A DNA stretch of 64,000 bases from Alphaproteobacteria bacterium (lineage in GTDB: Bacteria; Pseudomonadota; Alphaproteobacteria; Reyranellales; Reyranellaceae), in the NCBI GenBank assembly GCA_019635875.1, contig JAHBYP010000001.1, forward strand, positions 744,001-808,000. The letters are read 5' to 3'. This document shows positions 28,399-36,789 of the stretch, one piece after another (position 1 is the stretch's first letter; every line of letters starts with the position of its first letter). The notes below the pieces were generated by a model that saw only the letters and a list, made by a program, of their open reading frames with translations, made no database searches and was not told where the DNA came from. The position numbers and the translations under genes are program-made.

Positions 28399-28773
28399 GT
28401 GGAGGCGCCGCCGCCCGATCCGGGTGCCCGCGACAGCCTCGCCGAGCGCGTGGCGCGCTGGGCGAATATCGTGGAGCAGCTGAAGCAGGGCTGGCGCTTC
28501 GACCTCGACGACTGGCTCAACGACATGGACCTGCGCCAGCTCATCCATGACGGCTGGGCGCTCTACGGGCCCGACGAGCGGGCCGAGGTCGAGGCGGCGA
28601 TGCGGCACGCCGACTCGCACTTCCTGCTGCACACCGTCGATGCCGGCAAATGCCTGTGGGGCCGCAAGGCGGCGAAGCGCGAGCGCTGGTCGGCGAAGAC
28701 CAACTGGTGGTACTTCCGCAAGCCGCGCAAGGCGGAGACGGCGTTCATCGAGGAAGTGGAGCGCGTGAGGTGA
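28399..28773 (+). CDS. Putative immunity protein for the BECR-like toxin
   Basis: 124 aa, GTG start 2 bp after the toxin-like gene. Acidic helical sequence (FDLDDWLNDMDLRQLIHDGW, then DERAEVEAAMRHADSHFLL) precedes a basic aromatic C-terminus with KTNWWYFRKP. No signal peptide. Size, acidity and tight coupling fit a cytoplasmic inhibitor of the upstream nuclease, but no named immunity family is recognised. Its end overlaps the start of the crotonase gene by 4 bp, so all three are probably on one transcript. Confidence 0.5.
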   Translation: MEAPPPDPGARDSLAERVARWANIVEQLKQGWRFDLDDWLNDMDLRQLIHDGWALYGPDERAEVEAAMRHADSHFLLHTVDAGKCLWGRKAAKRERWSAKTNWWYFRKPRKAETAFIEEVERVR

Positions 28774-29534
28774 GCAACACGCTGCTGGTCGAGCGCGACG
28801 GTCCGGTGACCACGATCATCATCAACCGGCCCAGGGCGAAGAACGCGCTCGACAACGAGACCGCGCATGCGCTGGCCGGGGCCCTGCACGCCTTCGATGC
28901 CGACGACGGCGCGCGCGTGGCCGTGCTGACCGGCGCCGGCGGCGCCTTCTGCGCCGGCGCCGACCTCAAGGAACTCGGCTCGGGCGTCGACTACTTTCCG
29001 TGGGCCGGCAGCGACGAGGGGCCGCTGCATGCGCCGCTTTCCAAGCCGGTGATCGCCGCCGTCGAAGGCCATGCCTGCGCCGGCGGGCTGGGCGTGGCGC
29101 TGTTCTGCGACATCCGCATCGTCGACGACACCGCGACCTTCGGCGTCTTCTCGCGCCGCTGGGGCGTGCCGATGAGCGACGGCACGACGGTGCGCCTGCC
29201 GCGCATCGTCGGCCTGGGCCGAGCGATCGACATGCTGCTCACCGGCCGCGCCGTGGGCGCCGACGAGGCCATCGCCATGGGGCTGGCGACACGCAAGGTG
29301 GCGCGCGGCACGACGCGTGCCGAGGCCCAGGCGCTGGCGCGGCAGATCGCCGGCTTCCCGCAGATCGCCATGGGCTCGGACCGGCGCTCGACCTACGAGA
29401 GCTTCGACCGCGACCAGGTCGCCGCGATCCGCCGCGAGATGGAGCTGTCGCTCGAGGCGCGGCGCAACGAGGCGCAAGCCGGCGCGGCGCGCTTCGCCGC
29501 CGGCGCCGGACGACACGGCAAGTTCGGCGGCTGA
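28770..29534 (+). CDS. Enoyl-CoA hydratase/isomerase family protein
   Basis: Crotonase, 254 aa from the GTG at 28770. The CoA-oxyanion hole segments are TGAGGAFCAGADLKEL and the later EGHACAGGLGVALFCDIRI. The Glu at the start of the second segment region and downstream RRWGVPMSDGTTVRLP follow the usual pattern. It would hydrate or isomerise an enoyl-CoA in the cytoplasm; the exact reaction is open. The start overlaps the preceding stop (GTGA). A related crotonase lies at 32053-32826. Confidence 0.92.
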   Translation: MSNTLLVERDGPVTTIIINRPRAKNALDNETAHALAGALHAFDADDGARVAVLTGAGGAFCAGADLKELGSGVDYFPWAGSDEGPLHAPLSKPVIAAVEGHACAGGLGVALFCDIRIVDDTATFGVFSRRWGVPMSDGTTVRLPRIVGLGRAIDMLLTGRAVGADEAIAMGLATRKVARGTTRAEAQALARQIAGFPQIAMGSDRRSTYESFDRDQVAAIRREMELSLEARRNEAQAGAARFAAGAGRHGKFGG

Positions 29535-29597
29535 TCGGTTCCACTCGGTCGCAATACACTCTAGGGTGCGGGCCTCCGCACTTCAGGGCCTTACGGC

Positions 29598-30623
29598 ATG
29601 CGCGCGCTGGTCTGTCACGAGTATGGGTCGTACGAGAATCTGAGGATCGACGACGTGCCGGCCCCGGCGATGAAGCCGGGCCACGTCCGCATCGGCGTGC
29701 GCGCCGCCGGCGTCAGCTTCGCCGCCATGCTGGGCGTGCAGGGCAAGCATCAGAACAAGCCGAAGCTGCCCTATATCCCCGGCAACGAGGTCGCCGGCGT
29801 GGTGCTGGAGACGGCGCCTGACGTCGGCGAGCTGAAGGTCGGCGATCGCGTCGTCGGCCCGGCGTCGAGCGGCGGCTTCGCGCAGGAGGCGCTTGCGCCG
29901 GCGGCCAACCTCCATCGCATGCCGGACGGGCTGGAGTTCGCCGCCGCGACCAACTTCCCGACGCTCTATCCGACCGCCTATGGCGCGCTGCGCTGGAAGG
30001 CGAACATGCAGCCCGGCGAGGTGCTGCTGGTGCACGGGGCCGGCGGCGGCTCGGGGCTGACCGGTGTCGAGATCGGCAAGGCGATGGGCGCCACGGTGAT
30101 CGCCACCGCCGGCGGCACCGACAAGCTGGCGGCGGCCAAGGCGCTGGGCGCCGACCACCTGATCGATTCGCGCGCCGAGGACATCCGCGCGCGCGTGCTG
30201 GAGATCACCGACGGTCGCGGCGTCGACGTGGTCTACGATCCCGTCGGCGGCGACGTCTGGGACGCCTCGCTGCGCTGCGTGGCGCCCAACGCGCGCATGA
30301 TCCCGATGGGCTTCGCCAGCGGCCGCATCCCGCAAATCCCGGCCAACATCCTGCTGGTCAAGAACGTCACGGTGATCGGCTTCTACTACGGCTACTACAA
30401 CGGCTGGACCGGCCGGCCGGGCGAGACCTTCGACGAGGCCGATGTCGCGCGCCGGCGCGGCATGGTGCGCGAGGCCTTCCACGAGATGTTCCGCTGGTTC
30501 GAGCAGGGCAGGCTCAAGCCGCCGGTCGCCGGCGTCTTCCCGCTCGACCAGTGGGTGCCGGCCTTCCGCCTGATCGAGGACCGCAAGGTCGTCGGCAAGG
30601 CCGCGCTCGATCCCAACGCATGA
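29598..30623 (+). CDS. NADPH:quinone oxidoreductase family protein
   Basis: Zinc-free medium-chain reductase, 341 aa. The N-terminal GroES-like domain contains GNEVAGVVLETAPDVGELKVGDRV. The Rossmann part has VHGAGGGSGLTGVEIGKAMG with the NADPH loop, and ALGADHLIDSR. The zinc-binding cysteines of alcohol dehydrogenases are absent. It probably reduces quinones or enoyl/acrylyl-CoA substrates; family position alone cannot decide. The next gene starts within its stop codon. Confidence 0.92.
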   Translation: MRALVCHEYGSYENLRIDDVPAPAMKPGHVRIGVRAAGVSFAAMLGVQGKHQNKPKLPYIPGNEVAGVVLETAPDVGELKVGDRVVGPASSGGFAQEALAPAANLHRMPDGLEFAAATNFPTLYPTAYGALRWKANMQPGEVLLVHGAGGGSGLTGVEIGKAMGATVIATAGGTDKLAAAKALGADHLIDSRAEDIRARVLEITDGRGVDVVYDPVGGDVWDASLRCVAPNARMIPMGFASGRIPQIPANILLVKNVTVIGFYYGYYNGWTGRPGETFDEADVARRRGMVREAFHEMFRWFEQGRLKPPVAGVFPLDQWVPAFRLIEDRKVVGKAALDPNA

Positions 30624-31246
30624 TGGCCGTGCGGCGCAGGCTCTTCTCGATCGCCGCGCTGGCGCTGGTCGCGGGCTGCGGCGACAGGAAGCCGCCACCG
30701 CGGCCCGCCGCGCCGCCAGCGCCGCCGCCGCGTCCGGCACCGGTGCTGCAGACGCTGCCCGACGGCCGCGTCGTCGTCGAGCTGTCGGGCCTGCGTTACG
30801 CGGCACGGCCGCCGCGCGACTGGCTCGCCACCGCCTACTGGTCGACCGATGCCAGCAGCGGCGGCAGGAACGACATCTTCGTCGTCGTCACGCCGCCCGG
30901 CCAACCGCGCTCCTTGAGCGCCGATGTCTTCGTGTCGCTGGAGGCTTTCATCAAGAACGAGCGCGCGCCCGACATCGCCGCCAAGCTCGCCAACATCGGC
31001 GCGCAGCGCAAGCAGCGGCACCCCGAGTTCTCGATCATCAGGCAAGCGCCGTTGCCGCTGGCCAACCGCCAGCGCGCCGAGCTCTATGTCCTCGGCAACA
31101 ATCCCTCGGGCGACACCGAGGCGATCGCCTTCATCGACGAGGGCCCAGTGGTCGCCGAGATGATGCTGCTGGGCCGCAGCCGCGCCCAGTTCGACCAGGC
31201 GCTGCCGCTGTTCCGCGATCTGGTGCGCAGCTACGGCAGGATCTGA
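30620..31246 (+). CDS. Lipoprotein of unknown function
   Basis: 208 aa, starting at ATGATG that overlaps the reductase stop (ATGA). The lipoprotein signal ends LALVAGC (Cys at about 18), then comes a Pro-rich spacer (about 22-42). The remaining 165 residues form an alpha/beta domain with strands such as RVVVELSGLRYAARPP and AELYVLGNNPSGDTEA. No known motif. The signal and coupling suggest an envelope protein co-expressed with the reductase. Confidence 0.75.
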   Translation: MMAVRRRLFSIAALALVAGCGDRKPPPRPAAPPAPPPRPAPVLQTLPDGRVVVELSGLRYAARPPRDWLATAYWSTDASSGGRNDIFVVVTPPGQPRSLSADVFVSLEAFIKNERAPDIAAKLANIGAQRKQRHPEFSIIRQAPLPLANRQRAELYVLGNNPSGDTEAIAFIDEGPVVAEMMLLGRSRAQFDQALPLFRDLVRSYGRI

Positions 31247-31247
31247 C

Positions 31248-32051
31248 TCAGCGCGGCCAGACCCTGGGGAACATCGCACACTCGAGCAGATCGCCCGGCT
31301 GCAGGCCGTGGCCTTCCAGCGGCGGCGAGATCTGGCCGACCCGCTGCGCATAGCGCGCGTCGTCGCCGCACCAGCGCGTCGCCCAGGCGCGGCGACGGCG
31401 CTGCATCGAGATATTGCCGGCGGCGCCGTGCAGCGTCAGGGCGTGAAAGGCGATGACATCGCCCGGCTCCATGTCCCAGGCGAGGAACTCGTGCCGGTCG
31501 CGCTCGGCGTCGATGTCGGGCAGCTTCTCGAAGCGCGGATCCTCGACCTGCAGGTCGACGCCGCCCTGGCGGAAGAATTTCGGCTGGAACCAGCGGCCCC
31601 AGCGATGCGAGCCACGCACGTACTCGACGCAGGTCTCACGCGCCACGGGATCGAGCGGCAGCCACAGCGAGACGATCTGCGCGCCATCGACCGGGTAGTA
31701 GGGCTGGTCGTGATGCCAGGGCGTGCGCTCGATCGTGCCCGGCTCCTTCACCAGCAGATGGTCATGATAGTAGACAACCTCCCTCGAGCCCATCAGCCGC
31801 GCGGCGATCTCGGCGGCGGGCGATTCGAAGACGAAGGCGCGGCAATCGGCGTGGCGCTGCCAGAGCTGGAAGTCGACGAAGAACAGGCCGGGCTTGCCCT
31901 CGGGCGTGTTGATGCGCTTCATCGGGCCGGGTGTGGCCATGTCCTCGTCGATGGCTCGGCGCAGGCGCTCGATCCACTCCATCGAGAACAGCCCGCGCAG
32001 GCAGACCGCGCCGTCCTCGCGATAGCGCTCGATGTCGTTGTCGCTGATCAT
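31248..32051 (-). CDS. Phytanoyl-CoA dioxygenase (PhyH) family protein
   Basis: Fe(II)/2-oxoglutarate-dependent dioxygenase, 267 aa. The iron site is His113-His-Asp115 in TPWHHDQPYYP (HxD) and His208 in ALTLHGAAGN. The following Arg-rich segment RRRRAWATRW supplies the 2-oxoglutarate Arg. Members hydroxylate small acids, amino acids or acyl groups. It is last in a leftward set with a crotonase, a MaoC dehydratase and a zinc-finger protein, and the crotonase stop is 1 bp from its start. A hydroxylation/degradation pathway for an acyl-CoA is a reasonable inference. Confidence 0.92.
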   Translation of the reverse strand: MISDNDIERYREDGAVCLRGLFSMEWIERLRRAIDEDMATPGPMKRINTPEGKPGLFFVDFQLWQRHADCRAFVFESPAAEIAARLMGSREVVYYHDHLLVKEPGTIERTPWHHDQPYYPVDGAQIVSLWLPLDPVARETCVEYVRGSHRWGRWFQPKFFRQGGVDLQVEDPRFEKLPDIDAERDRHEFLAWDMEPGDVIAFHALTLHGAAGNISMQRRRRAWATRWCGDDARYAQRVGQISPPLEGHGLQPGDLLECAMFPRVWPR

Positions 32052-32052
32052 C

Positions 32053-32826
32053 TCACAGATCCGCGAAGCTGCCGCCGCGGCCCTTGCCCGAGGCGAAGCG
32101 CGCGGCGCCGGCGCGCGTCTCCTGCAGGATCGCCGGCAGGCCGCGCCGTCCCTCGTTCTTCAGCGCCTCGACAATGTCGAGATTCCACTGCTCGTACGAC
32201 GACAGCCGGTCGCTGCGCATGCAAACCTGCGGGAAGCGCGCCAGCTGCCCGGCGAGCGCCAGCGCCTCGCTCAAAGCCTGGCCGGCGGGTACGAGTCGGT
32301 TGGCGAGGCCCCAGGCCAGCGCCTCCTCGGCGCCGACCTCGCGGCCGGTGAGGATCATGTCGAGCGCGCGGCTCTGGCCGATCAGGCGCGGCAGGCGCAC
32401 GGTGCCGCCATCGACCAGCGGCACGCCCCAGCGCCGGCAGAACACGCCGAATTTCGCGCTCGCCGAGGCGACACGCATGTCGCACCACAAAGCCAGCTCC
32501 AGCCCGCCGGCCACGGCATGGCCTTCGACGGCGGCGATCACCGGCTTGCCCAGCAGCAGGCGCGAGGGGCCCATCGGGCCGACGCCCTCGGGCTCGTAGC
32601 GATTGCCGCCGCCCTGCGCGGCGCTCTTGAGGTCGAAGCCGGCGCAGAAGGCGCCGCCCGCGCCGGTGAGGATCGCCACCGACTGGCCGTCGTCGGCATC
32701 GAAGGCGAGGAAGGCCTCGCGCAGCAGCACCGCGGTCTCGGGATCGACGGCGTTGCGCGCCTCGGCGAAGCGGTTGATGGTGACGATGGTGGTCGTGCCC
32801 GACCGTTCGACCAGGACCTTGGCCAT
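32053..32826 (-). CDS. Crotonase / enoyl-CoA hydratase family protein
   Basis: 257 aa. The oxyanion-hole segments are TGAGGAFCAGFDLKS and EGHAVAGGLELALWCDMRV, followed by FCRRWGVPLVDGGTVRLPRL. It is similar to the crotonase at 28770-29534, and the two are likely paralogues. A gggagg site lies before the ATG. It sits between MaoC and PhyH genes on the same strand. Confidence 0.93.
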   Translation of the reverse strand: MAKVLVERSGTTTIVTINRFAEARNAVDPETAVLLREAFLAFDADDGQSVAILTGAGGAFCAGFDLKSAAQGGGNRYEPEGVGPMGPSRLLLGKPVIAAVEGHAVAGGLELALWCDMRVASASAKFGVFCRRWGVPLVDGGTVRLPRLIGQSRALDMILTGREVGAEEALAWGLANRLVPAGQALSEALALAGQLARFPQVCMRSDRLSSYEQWNLDIVEALKNEGRRGLPAILQETRAGAARFASGKGRGGSFADL

Positions 32827-32841
32827 CGTCGTCGCCTCCCG

Positions 32842-33300
32842 TCAGGGCCGGCCGCGCATCATGCGCAGCGGATCGTAGGTCAGCACCGTCTCGCCGTGCT
32901 GGTTCTTCACCAGGTTCATGGTGCGCACCAGGCCGCGCGTCGGATCCTTCGAGGTCGGCCGCACCTCCGTCACCTCGCATTCGACATGGATGGTGTCGTT
33001 GACGAAGGTCGGCGCGTTGATGTTCAGCGTCATGCCGAGGAACGCCATGCCGGTGCCCTGGATCGAGACCGGCACCAGCAGCCCCTCGGCATAGCTGTAG
33101 ACCAGCGCGCCCGGCACCAGCCGCTTGCCGGTGGGCGAGTGCTTCTCGATGTACTCGAGGCTGTTGAACAACCCCTCCTGCAGCCCGGTGCAGGTGATGA
33201 AGTTGATCAGGTCGGCCTCGAAGATCGTGCGATCGACCGTCCGGAAGCGCTCACCGACCTTGAGGTCGGTGTAGTACATGCCGCCGCCCAGGGTGCGCAT
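32842..33300 (-). CDS. MaoC-like dehydratase (hot-dog fold)
   Basis: 152 aa. The sequence YYTDLKVGERFRTVDRTI, then FEADLINFITCTGL, is the usual MaoC/FkbR2-type opening. The strand FVNDTIHVECEVTEVRPT and the ending NQHGETVLTYDPLRMM complete the single hot-dog domain. The catalytic Asp/His pair of (R)-hydratases is replaced by EADLINF, so the activity is uncertain. Start 33300 overlaps the stop of the zinc-finger gene (TGATG), implying coupling. Confidence 0.85.
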   Translation of the reverse strand: MRTLGGGMYYTDLKVGERFRTVDRTIFEADLINFITCTGLQEGLFNSLEYIEKHSPTGKRLVPGALVYSYAEGLLVPVSIQGTGMAFLGMTLNINAPTFVNDTIHVECEVTEVRPTSKDPTRGLVRTMNLVKNQHGETVLTYDPLRMMRGRP

Positions 33301-33485
33301 CAGTGGTGCTCGGCGCCCTTGGCGCCGGCCTTCAGGACGTAGCGGCGGCCGCAATAGGGGCAGTCGATGTGCCCATCCTTGCCCAAATTGAGGTACACCT
33401 TGGGATGGCCCAGCGCCCCGCCGCCGCCATCGCAGCCGACCCGGTCAGTCTCCACCTCGATGATCTCCACCGCCTGCGCCGCCAT
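33300..33485 (-). CDS. Zinc-finger domain protein (zf-CHCC, NDUFS6-like)
   Basis: 61 aa. The metal site is Cys in VGCDGGGGALGHP, His in that same segment, and the pair CPYC in HIDCPYCGRRYVL: the CHCC pattern shared with the 13-kDa/NDUFS6 subunit of complex I. In alphaproteobacteria this small protein is conserved and is often linked to complex I. The N-terminal MAAQAVEIIEVETDRVGCDG fits family length, so the ATG at 33485 is preferred to 33506. Confidence 0.88.
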   Translation of the reverse strand: MAAQAVEIIEVETDRVGCDGGGGALGHPKVYLNLGKDGHIDCPYCGRRYVLKAGAKGAEHH

Positions 33486-34548
33486 CGCCTCTATCCTCGT
33501 CCGCAATCGCGCGGATCATAGACGGCGCCGTCCGACGATCAAGCGTGGCACGGTCGCGCTGCTGGGCGCGCTGCTCGCCGCCGCATGCTCGCCGGTCGAG
33601 GTCCCCGCCGGGCCGGCCGTCGCCACGCCCAGCCTGCAGGGTTCGCGGATCGTCGCCGTCGACGGCGAGATCCTGCCGTTGCGCTCCTGGCCGGCCCGTG
33701 ACGGCAAGCCGCGCGCGGTGATCCTGGGTCTGCACGGCTTCGGCGACTACTCCAACGCCTTCGACATGCCGGGCAAGCGCTGGGCCGAGGCCGGCATCAC
33801 CACCTATGCGTACGACCAGCGCGGCTTCGGCGACGGCCCCAACCGCGGTCGCTGGCCGGCGACCGAGGCTTTGGTGGGCGACGCGCGCACGGCGCTGAAG
33901 CTGATCGCCGCGCGCCATCCCGGCGTGCCGCTCTACCTGATGGGCGAGAGCATGGGCGGCGCCGTGGCCCTGACGATGCTGGGCGAGCGCGCCCGGAACG
34001 CGGGCGAGGCGGTGCCATTGGCCGGCGCCATCCTGATCGGACCGGCGGTGCGCTCGCGCGACACGGTGGGCGCCGTGGCGCGCGCTGGTGCCTGGTTCTT
34101 CGCCCATGTCCTTCCCTGGCTGCCGACGGGGCCGACCTCGATCGACTTCCAGCCCTCCGACAACAAGGCGATGCTGAAGAAGTACGCCAGCGATCCCAAG
34201 GTGCTGCGCCAGCACCGGCTCGACATGGGCTGGGGCCTGCTCGATCTCATGGACCAGGCCAAGGCGGCGACGCCGCTGATCGACGTGCCCTATCTGCTGC
34301 TCTACGGCGCAAAGGATCGTCTTGTTCCCGAGGGACCGATGCGCGCGGCGATCGGCCAGATGCCGGTACGGCCCGATTCGAGGATCGCCGTCTATCCCAG
34401 GGGCTATCACATGCTGCTGCGCGACCTCGATGCGGCGAAGCCGCAGGGCGACGTGCTGGCCTGGATCGCCGACAAGAGCGCGCGCCTGCCCTCGGGCGCC
34501 GACGCCGAGCGGCCCGACCTTCTGGCCGCCTGGGGCAACGCGCGCTGA
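33460..34548 (+). CDS. Alpha/beta hydrolase lipoprotein, monoacylglycerol-lipase-like
   Basis: Up to 362 aa. The catalytic core is complete: oxyanion HGFGDYS, nucleophile in LMGESMGGAVAL, Asp in YGAKDRLVP, His in GYHMLLRD. The N-terminus has a lipobox LLAAAC (Cys at about 43), so it is probably a membrane-attached lipase or esterase. The start is unclear: ATG 33460 overlaps the divergent zinc-finger gene and gives an over-long signal region. No ATG or GTG lies nearer in frame, so a rare start around 33535 is possible. Confidence 0.82.
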   Translation: MISTACAAIASILVRNRADHRRRRPTIKRGTVALLGALLAAACSPVEVPAGPAVATPSLQGSRIVAVDGEILPLRSWPARDGKPRAVILGLHGFGDYSNAFDMPGKRWAEAGITTYAYDQRGFGDGPNRGRWPATEALVGDARTALKLIAARHPGVPLYLMGESMGGAVALTMLGERARNAGEAVPLAGAILIGPAVRSRDTVGAVARAGAWFFAHVLPWLPTGPTSIDFQPSDNKAMLKKYASDPKVLRQHRLDMGWGLLDLMDQAKAATPLIDVPYLLLYGAKDRLVPEGPMRAAIGQMPVRPDSRIAVYPRGYHMLLRDLDAAKPQGDVLAWIADKSARLPSGADAERPDLLAAWGNAR

Positions 34549-34555
34549 CGCCACG

Positions 34556-34623
34556 TGTCACCCCGAGCGTAGCGCGGGATCTTTCTGCCGCGTAAAGATC
34601 CCCTCGCTCCGCTCGAAATGACA
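34556..34623. repeat. REP family 2, copy 4 (diverged)
   Basis: TGTCACCCCGAGCGTAGCGC on the left and CTCGCTCCGCTCGAAATGACA on the right; it is the most worn of the four copies. It fills most of the gap between the convergent hydrolase and ABC permease genes. Confidence 0.85.
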
Positions 34624-34636
34624 GATTCGACGGCGA

Positions 34637-35866
34637 CTACAGCTCGCGCAGTCCTTCCGACGGATCGATGCGCGCGGCGCGGACGCTGGCGATGGCCGCC
34701 GCCAGCAGCGCGCACAGCAATGTCGCGCCGGCGGCCGAGGCCAGATGTACCGGCAACAGGCGCGACACGGCCTCGCCGGCGCCGACACTGGACGCAAAGT
34801 AGCGATCGAGCACGCCAGCCGCGCCAGCCTGCGCCGCCCAGCCCAGGCCGATGCCGAGACAGGCGACCAGCGCCGCCTGGGTGACCGGAAACAGCACCGT
34901 GGCGCGGGCGCGGAAGCCCAGCAGGCGCAGCAGCGCCAGGTCGCGGCGCTTGCGCTCCACCGCGCCCCACAGGCTGACGCCCAGCGACAGCAGGACGCCC
35001 GCGGCGCCGATGCCGGCGACCAGCCAGAACAGGATGCCGAGGTTGCGGTCGAGCGACTGGATCTGCTCGACCTCGGCGGCGCGGGTGTAGGTTTCGACGC
35101 GCTCGGCCAGCAGGCGATCGCGCAGCACCGGGATGTCGTAGATCGTGCGGCCATAGAGGCGGAAGCCGGCGTAGAGGCGCGGATCCGGCGGTCGCTGCGG
35201 GCCTTCGGCGTTGAAGTCGGGCACGGCGAAGCCTTCGCGGAACGACTCGGTATCGGCCAGCGTGCGCAGTGGCAGGAAAACCGCCTCGCCGCTGAGCGCC
35301 GCGTCCGGCAGGACGGCGACGACCTCGAGCGCCAGACGCACGTTCTCGTTGCGGCCATCGACGGTGCGGCCGACGACACCGCTGATGGTCTGGCCGGCCC
35401 GCACGTTGCCCATCTTGCGCGCCGCGTCGGACGAAAGCACGACCTGGCGGGGCGAGGCGGGAATGCGCATGCCCGCCAGCAGCGGATCGCCGATCGCCGT
35501 GGGGACCATCTCCGCCGGCACCGGCGATCCGCCCTCGCGAAAGATGTCGATGGTGGCCGAGATCGAACGGGTCTTGGGAATCAGGAAGGCCACGTCGGGC
35601 CAGCCAGCGACCTTCTCGAAGAACGCCGAGTCGAAACGCCCGGCGCCGATCGGCACGATCTCGAGATTGCGCGGATCGCGCGTCATGCGGTCGGCCAGGG
35701 TCTGCACCACGCCGTAACGCAGCCCGAACAGGATCAGCAGCGGCGCCAGCACGGCGGCCAGCGCCAGCACCAGGCAGAGCGTCGAGCGCCATTCGTGCGT
35801 GGCGTCGGCCAGCGCCAGGCCGAAGATGCGGCGCATGTCGCGTACGCGCCGCGGCCGCGCGCTCAT
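34637..35866 (-). CDS. ABC transporter permease, MacB/LolC (FtsX-type)
   Basis: 409 aa. One N-terminal helix (about 22-44) is followed by a large periplasmic domain (about 50-275). Three C-terminal helices carry the FtsX motif (FWLVAGIGAAGVLLSLGVSLWG, then LALLRLLGFRARATVLFPV). This is the fold of mechanotransmission permeases that move lipoproteins, macrolides or peptides from the periplasmic side. Its start overlaps the stop of the ATPase gene (ATGA). Substrate not determined. Confidence 0.92.
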   Translation of the reverse strand: MSARPRRVRDMRRIFGLALADATHEWRSTLCLVLALAAVLAPLLILFGLRYGVVQTLADRMTRDPRNLEIVPIGAGRFDSAFFEKVAGWPDVAFLIPKTRSISATIDIFREGGSPVPAEMVPTAIGDPLLAGMRIPASPRQVVLSSDAARKMGNVRAGQTISGVVGRTVDGRNENVRLALEVVAVLPDAALSGEAVFLPLRTLADTESFREGFAVPDFNAEGPQRPPDPRLYAGFRLYGRTIYDIPVLRDRLLAERVETYTRAAEVEQIQSLDRNLGILFWLVAGIGAAGVLLSLGVSLWGAVERKRRDLALLRLLGFRARATVLFPVTQAALVACLGIGLGWAAQAGAAGVLDRYFASSVGAGEAVSRLLPVHLASAAGATLLCALLAAAIASVRAARIDPSEGLREL

Positions 35867-36624
35867 GGGTGCACCTGGTCGAAGATCGAACGCACGACGG
35901 TGCCGTCGCCATCGACCTGCCGCTCGATGCGCGGATGCAGGCGCGTCAGGCCGAGCTGCTTGACGCGCGCCCAGTCATGCGAGGCGACGACCACCGCCGC
36001 GCCGTTCTGCGCCGCCTGCTCCAGCAGCAGGGCCATGACGGTGTCGGCGGTCGCCGGGTCGACCGAGGCGGTGGGCTCGTCGGCGAGCACCAGGGCGGGC
36101 CCATGCGCCAGCGCGCGCGCAATGGCGACGCGCTGTCGCTGGCCCACCGAGAGCGCCGAGGGCTTCTTGCGCAGCTGGTCGGCTACACCCAGCCGCTCGG
36201 CGAGATGCTCGACCGTGCCGTCGTCCTGCAGGCCCAGCAGGCGGCGCGGCAACGCGATGTTGTCGCGCACGCGCAGGAAGGCGAACAGGCCGCCGGTCTG
36301 CGGCACGTAGCCGAGATGGCGCGCGCGAAGCGGCGCCAGCAGGTCGGTGCCGCCGCGCCGCCACAGCGCGGCGATGTCGTTGCCCTGGGTCGTCCGGGGG
36401 GTGAGCGCGAAGGCCTTCACCGAGTCCGGCCGCGACGCCAGCGCGAGGATGTCGAGAAGGGTGCTCTTGCCGCTGCCGCTCTCGCCGCACAGCGCGACGC
36501 AGCCGCCGCGCGGCACGTCGAGCGCGGGAACCGACAGCTCGAAGGCGGTGCCCGATGCGGTGCGCCGCTTGGTCAGGTCGCGCAGCGCGACGACCGGCGT
36601 AGCAGCAGCAGGATTTGGAGCCAC
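35863..36624 (-). CDS. ABC transporter ATP-binding protein, MacB/LolD type
   Basis: 253 aa from the GTG at 36624. Walker A is GESGSGKST, signature LSVGQRQRVAIARAL (Val replaces the second Gly of LSGGQ), Walker B ALVLADEPTASVD. The frame is open upstream through the REP element, but no real protein sequence is found there. It is the energising partner of the permease with a 4-bp overlap. The insert PRTTQGNDIAALWRRGGTDL in the middle is longer than in LolD. Confidence 0.9.
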   Translation of the reverse strand: MAPNPAAATPVVALRDLTKRRTASGTAFELSVPALDVPRGGCVALCGESGSGKSTLLDILALASRPDSVKAFALTPRTTQGNDIAALWRRGGTDLLAPLRARHLGYVPQTGGLFAFLRVRDNIALPRRLLGLQDDGTVEHLAERLGVADQLRKKPSALSVGQRQRVAIARALAHGPALVLADEPTASVDPATADTVMALLLEQAAQNGAAVVVASHDWARVKQLGLTRLHPRIERQVDGDGTVVRSIFDQVHP

Positions 36625-36640
36625 GGTTACGCTACAAGAA

Positions 36641-36772
36641 TACCTTCCCCCGGAGGGGGAAGGTGGCGGCGCGAAGCGCTGACGGATGGGGGATGTCGAA
36701 GACGGACAGGGGAGTCCGTCTTCGACATCCCCCATCCGCCCTTCGGGCACCGTCCCCCTCCGGGGGAAGGTA
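36641..36772. repeat. REP family 1, copy 7 (A arm left, B arm right)
   Basis: About 132 bp between the Srf-locus terminal gene (stop 36790) and the ABC ATPase gene (start 36624). Left A arm GGCGGCGCGAAGCGCTG; right B arm GCCCTTCGGGC. The left end is 16 nt upstream of the ATPase start. Confidence 0.95.
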
Positions 36773-36789
36773 AGAGCTAGAGCGTCGAC

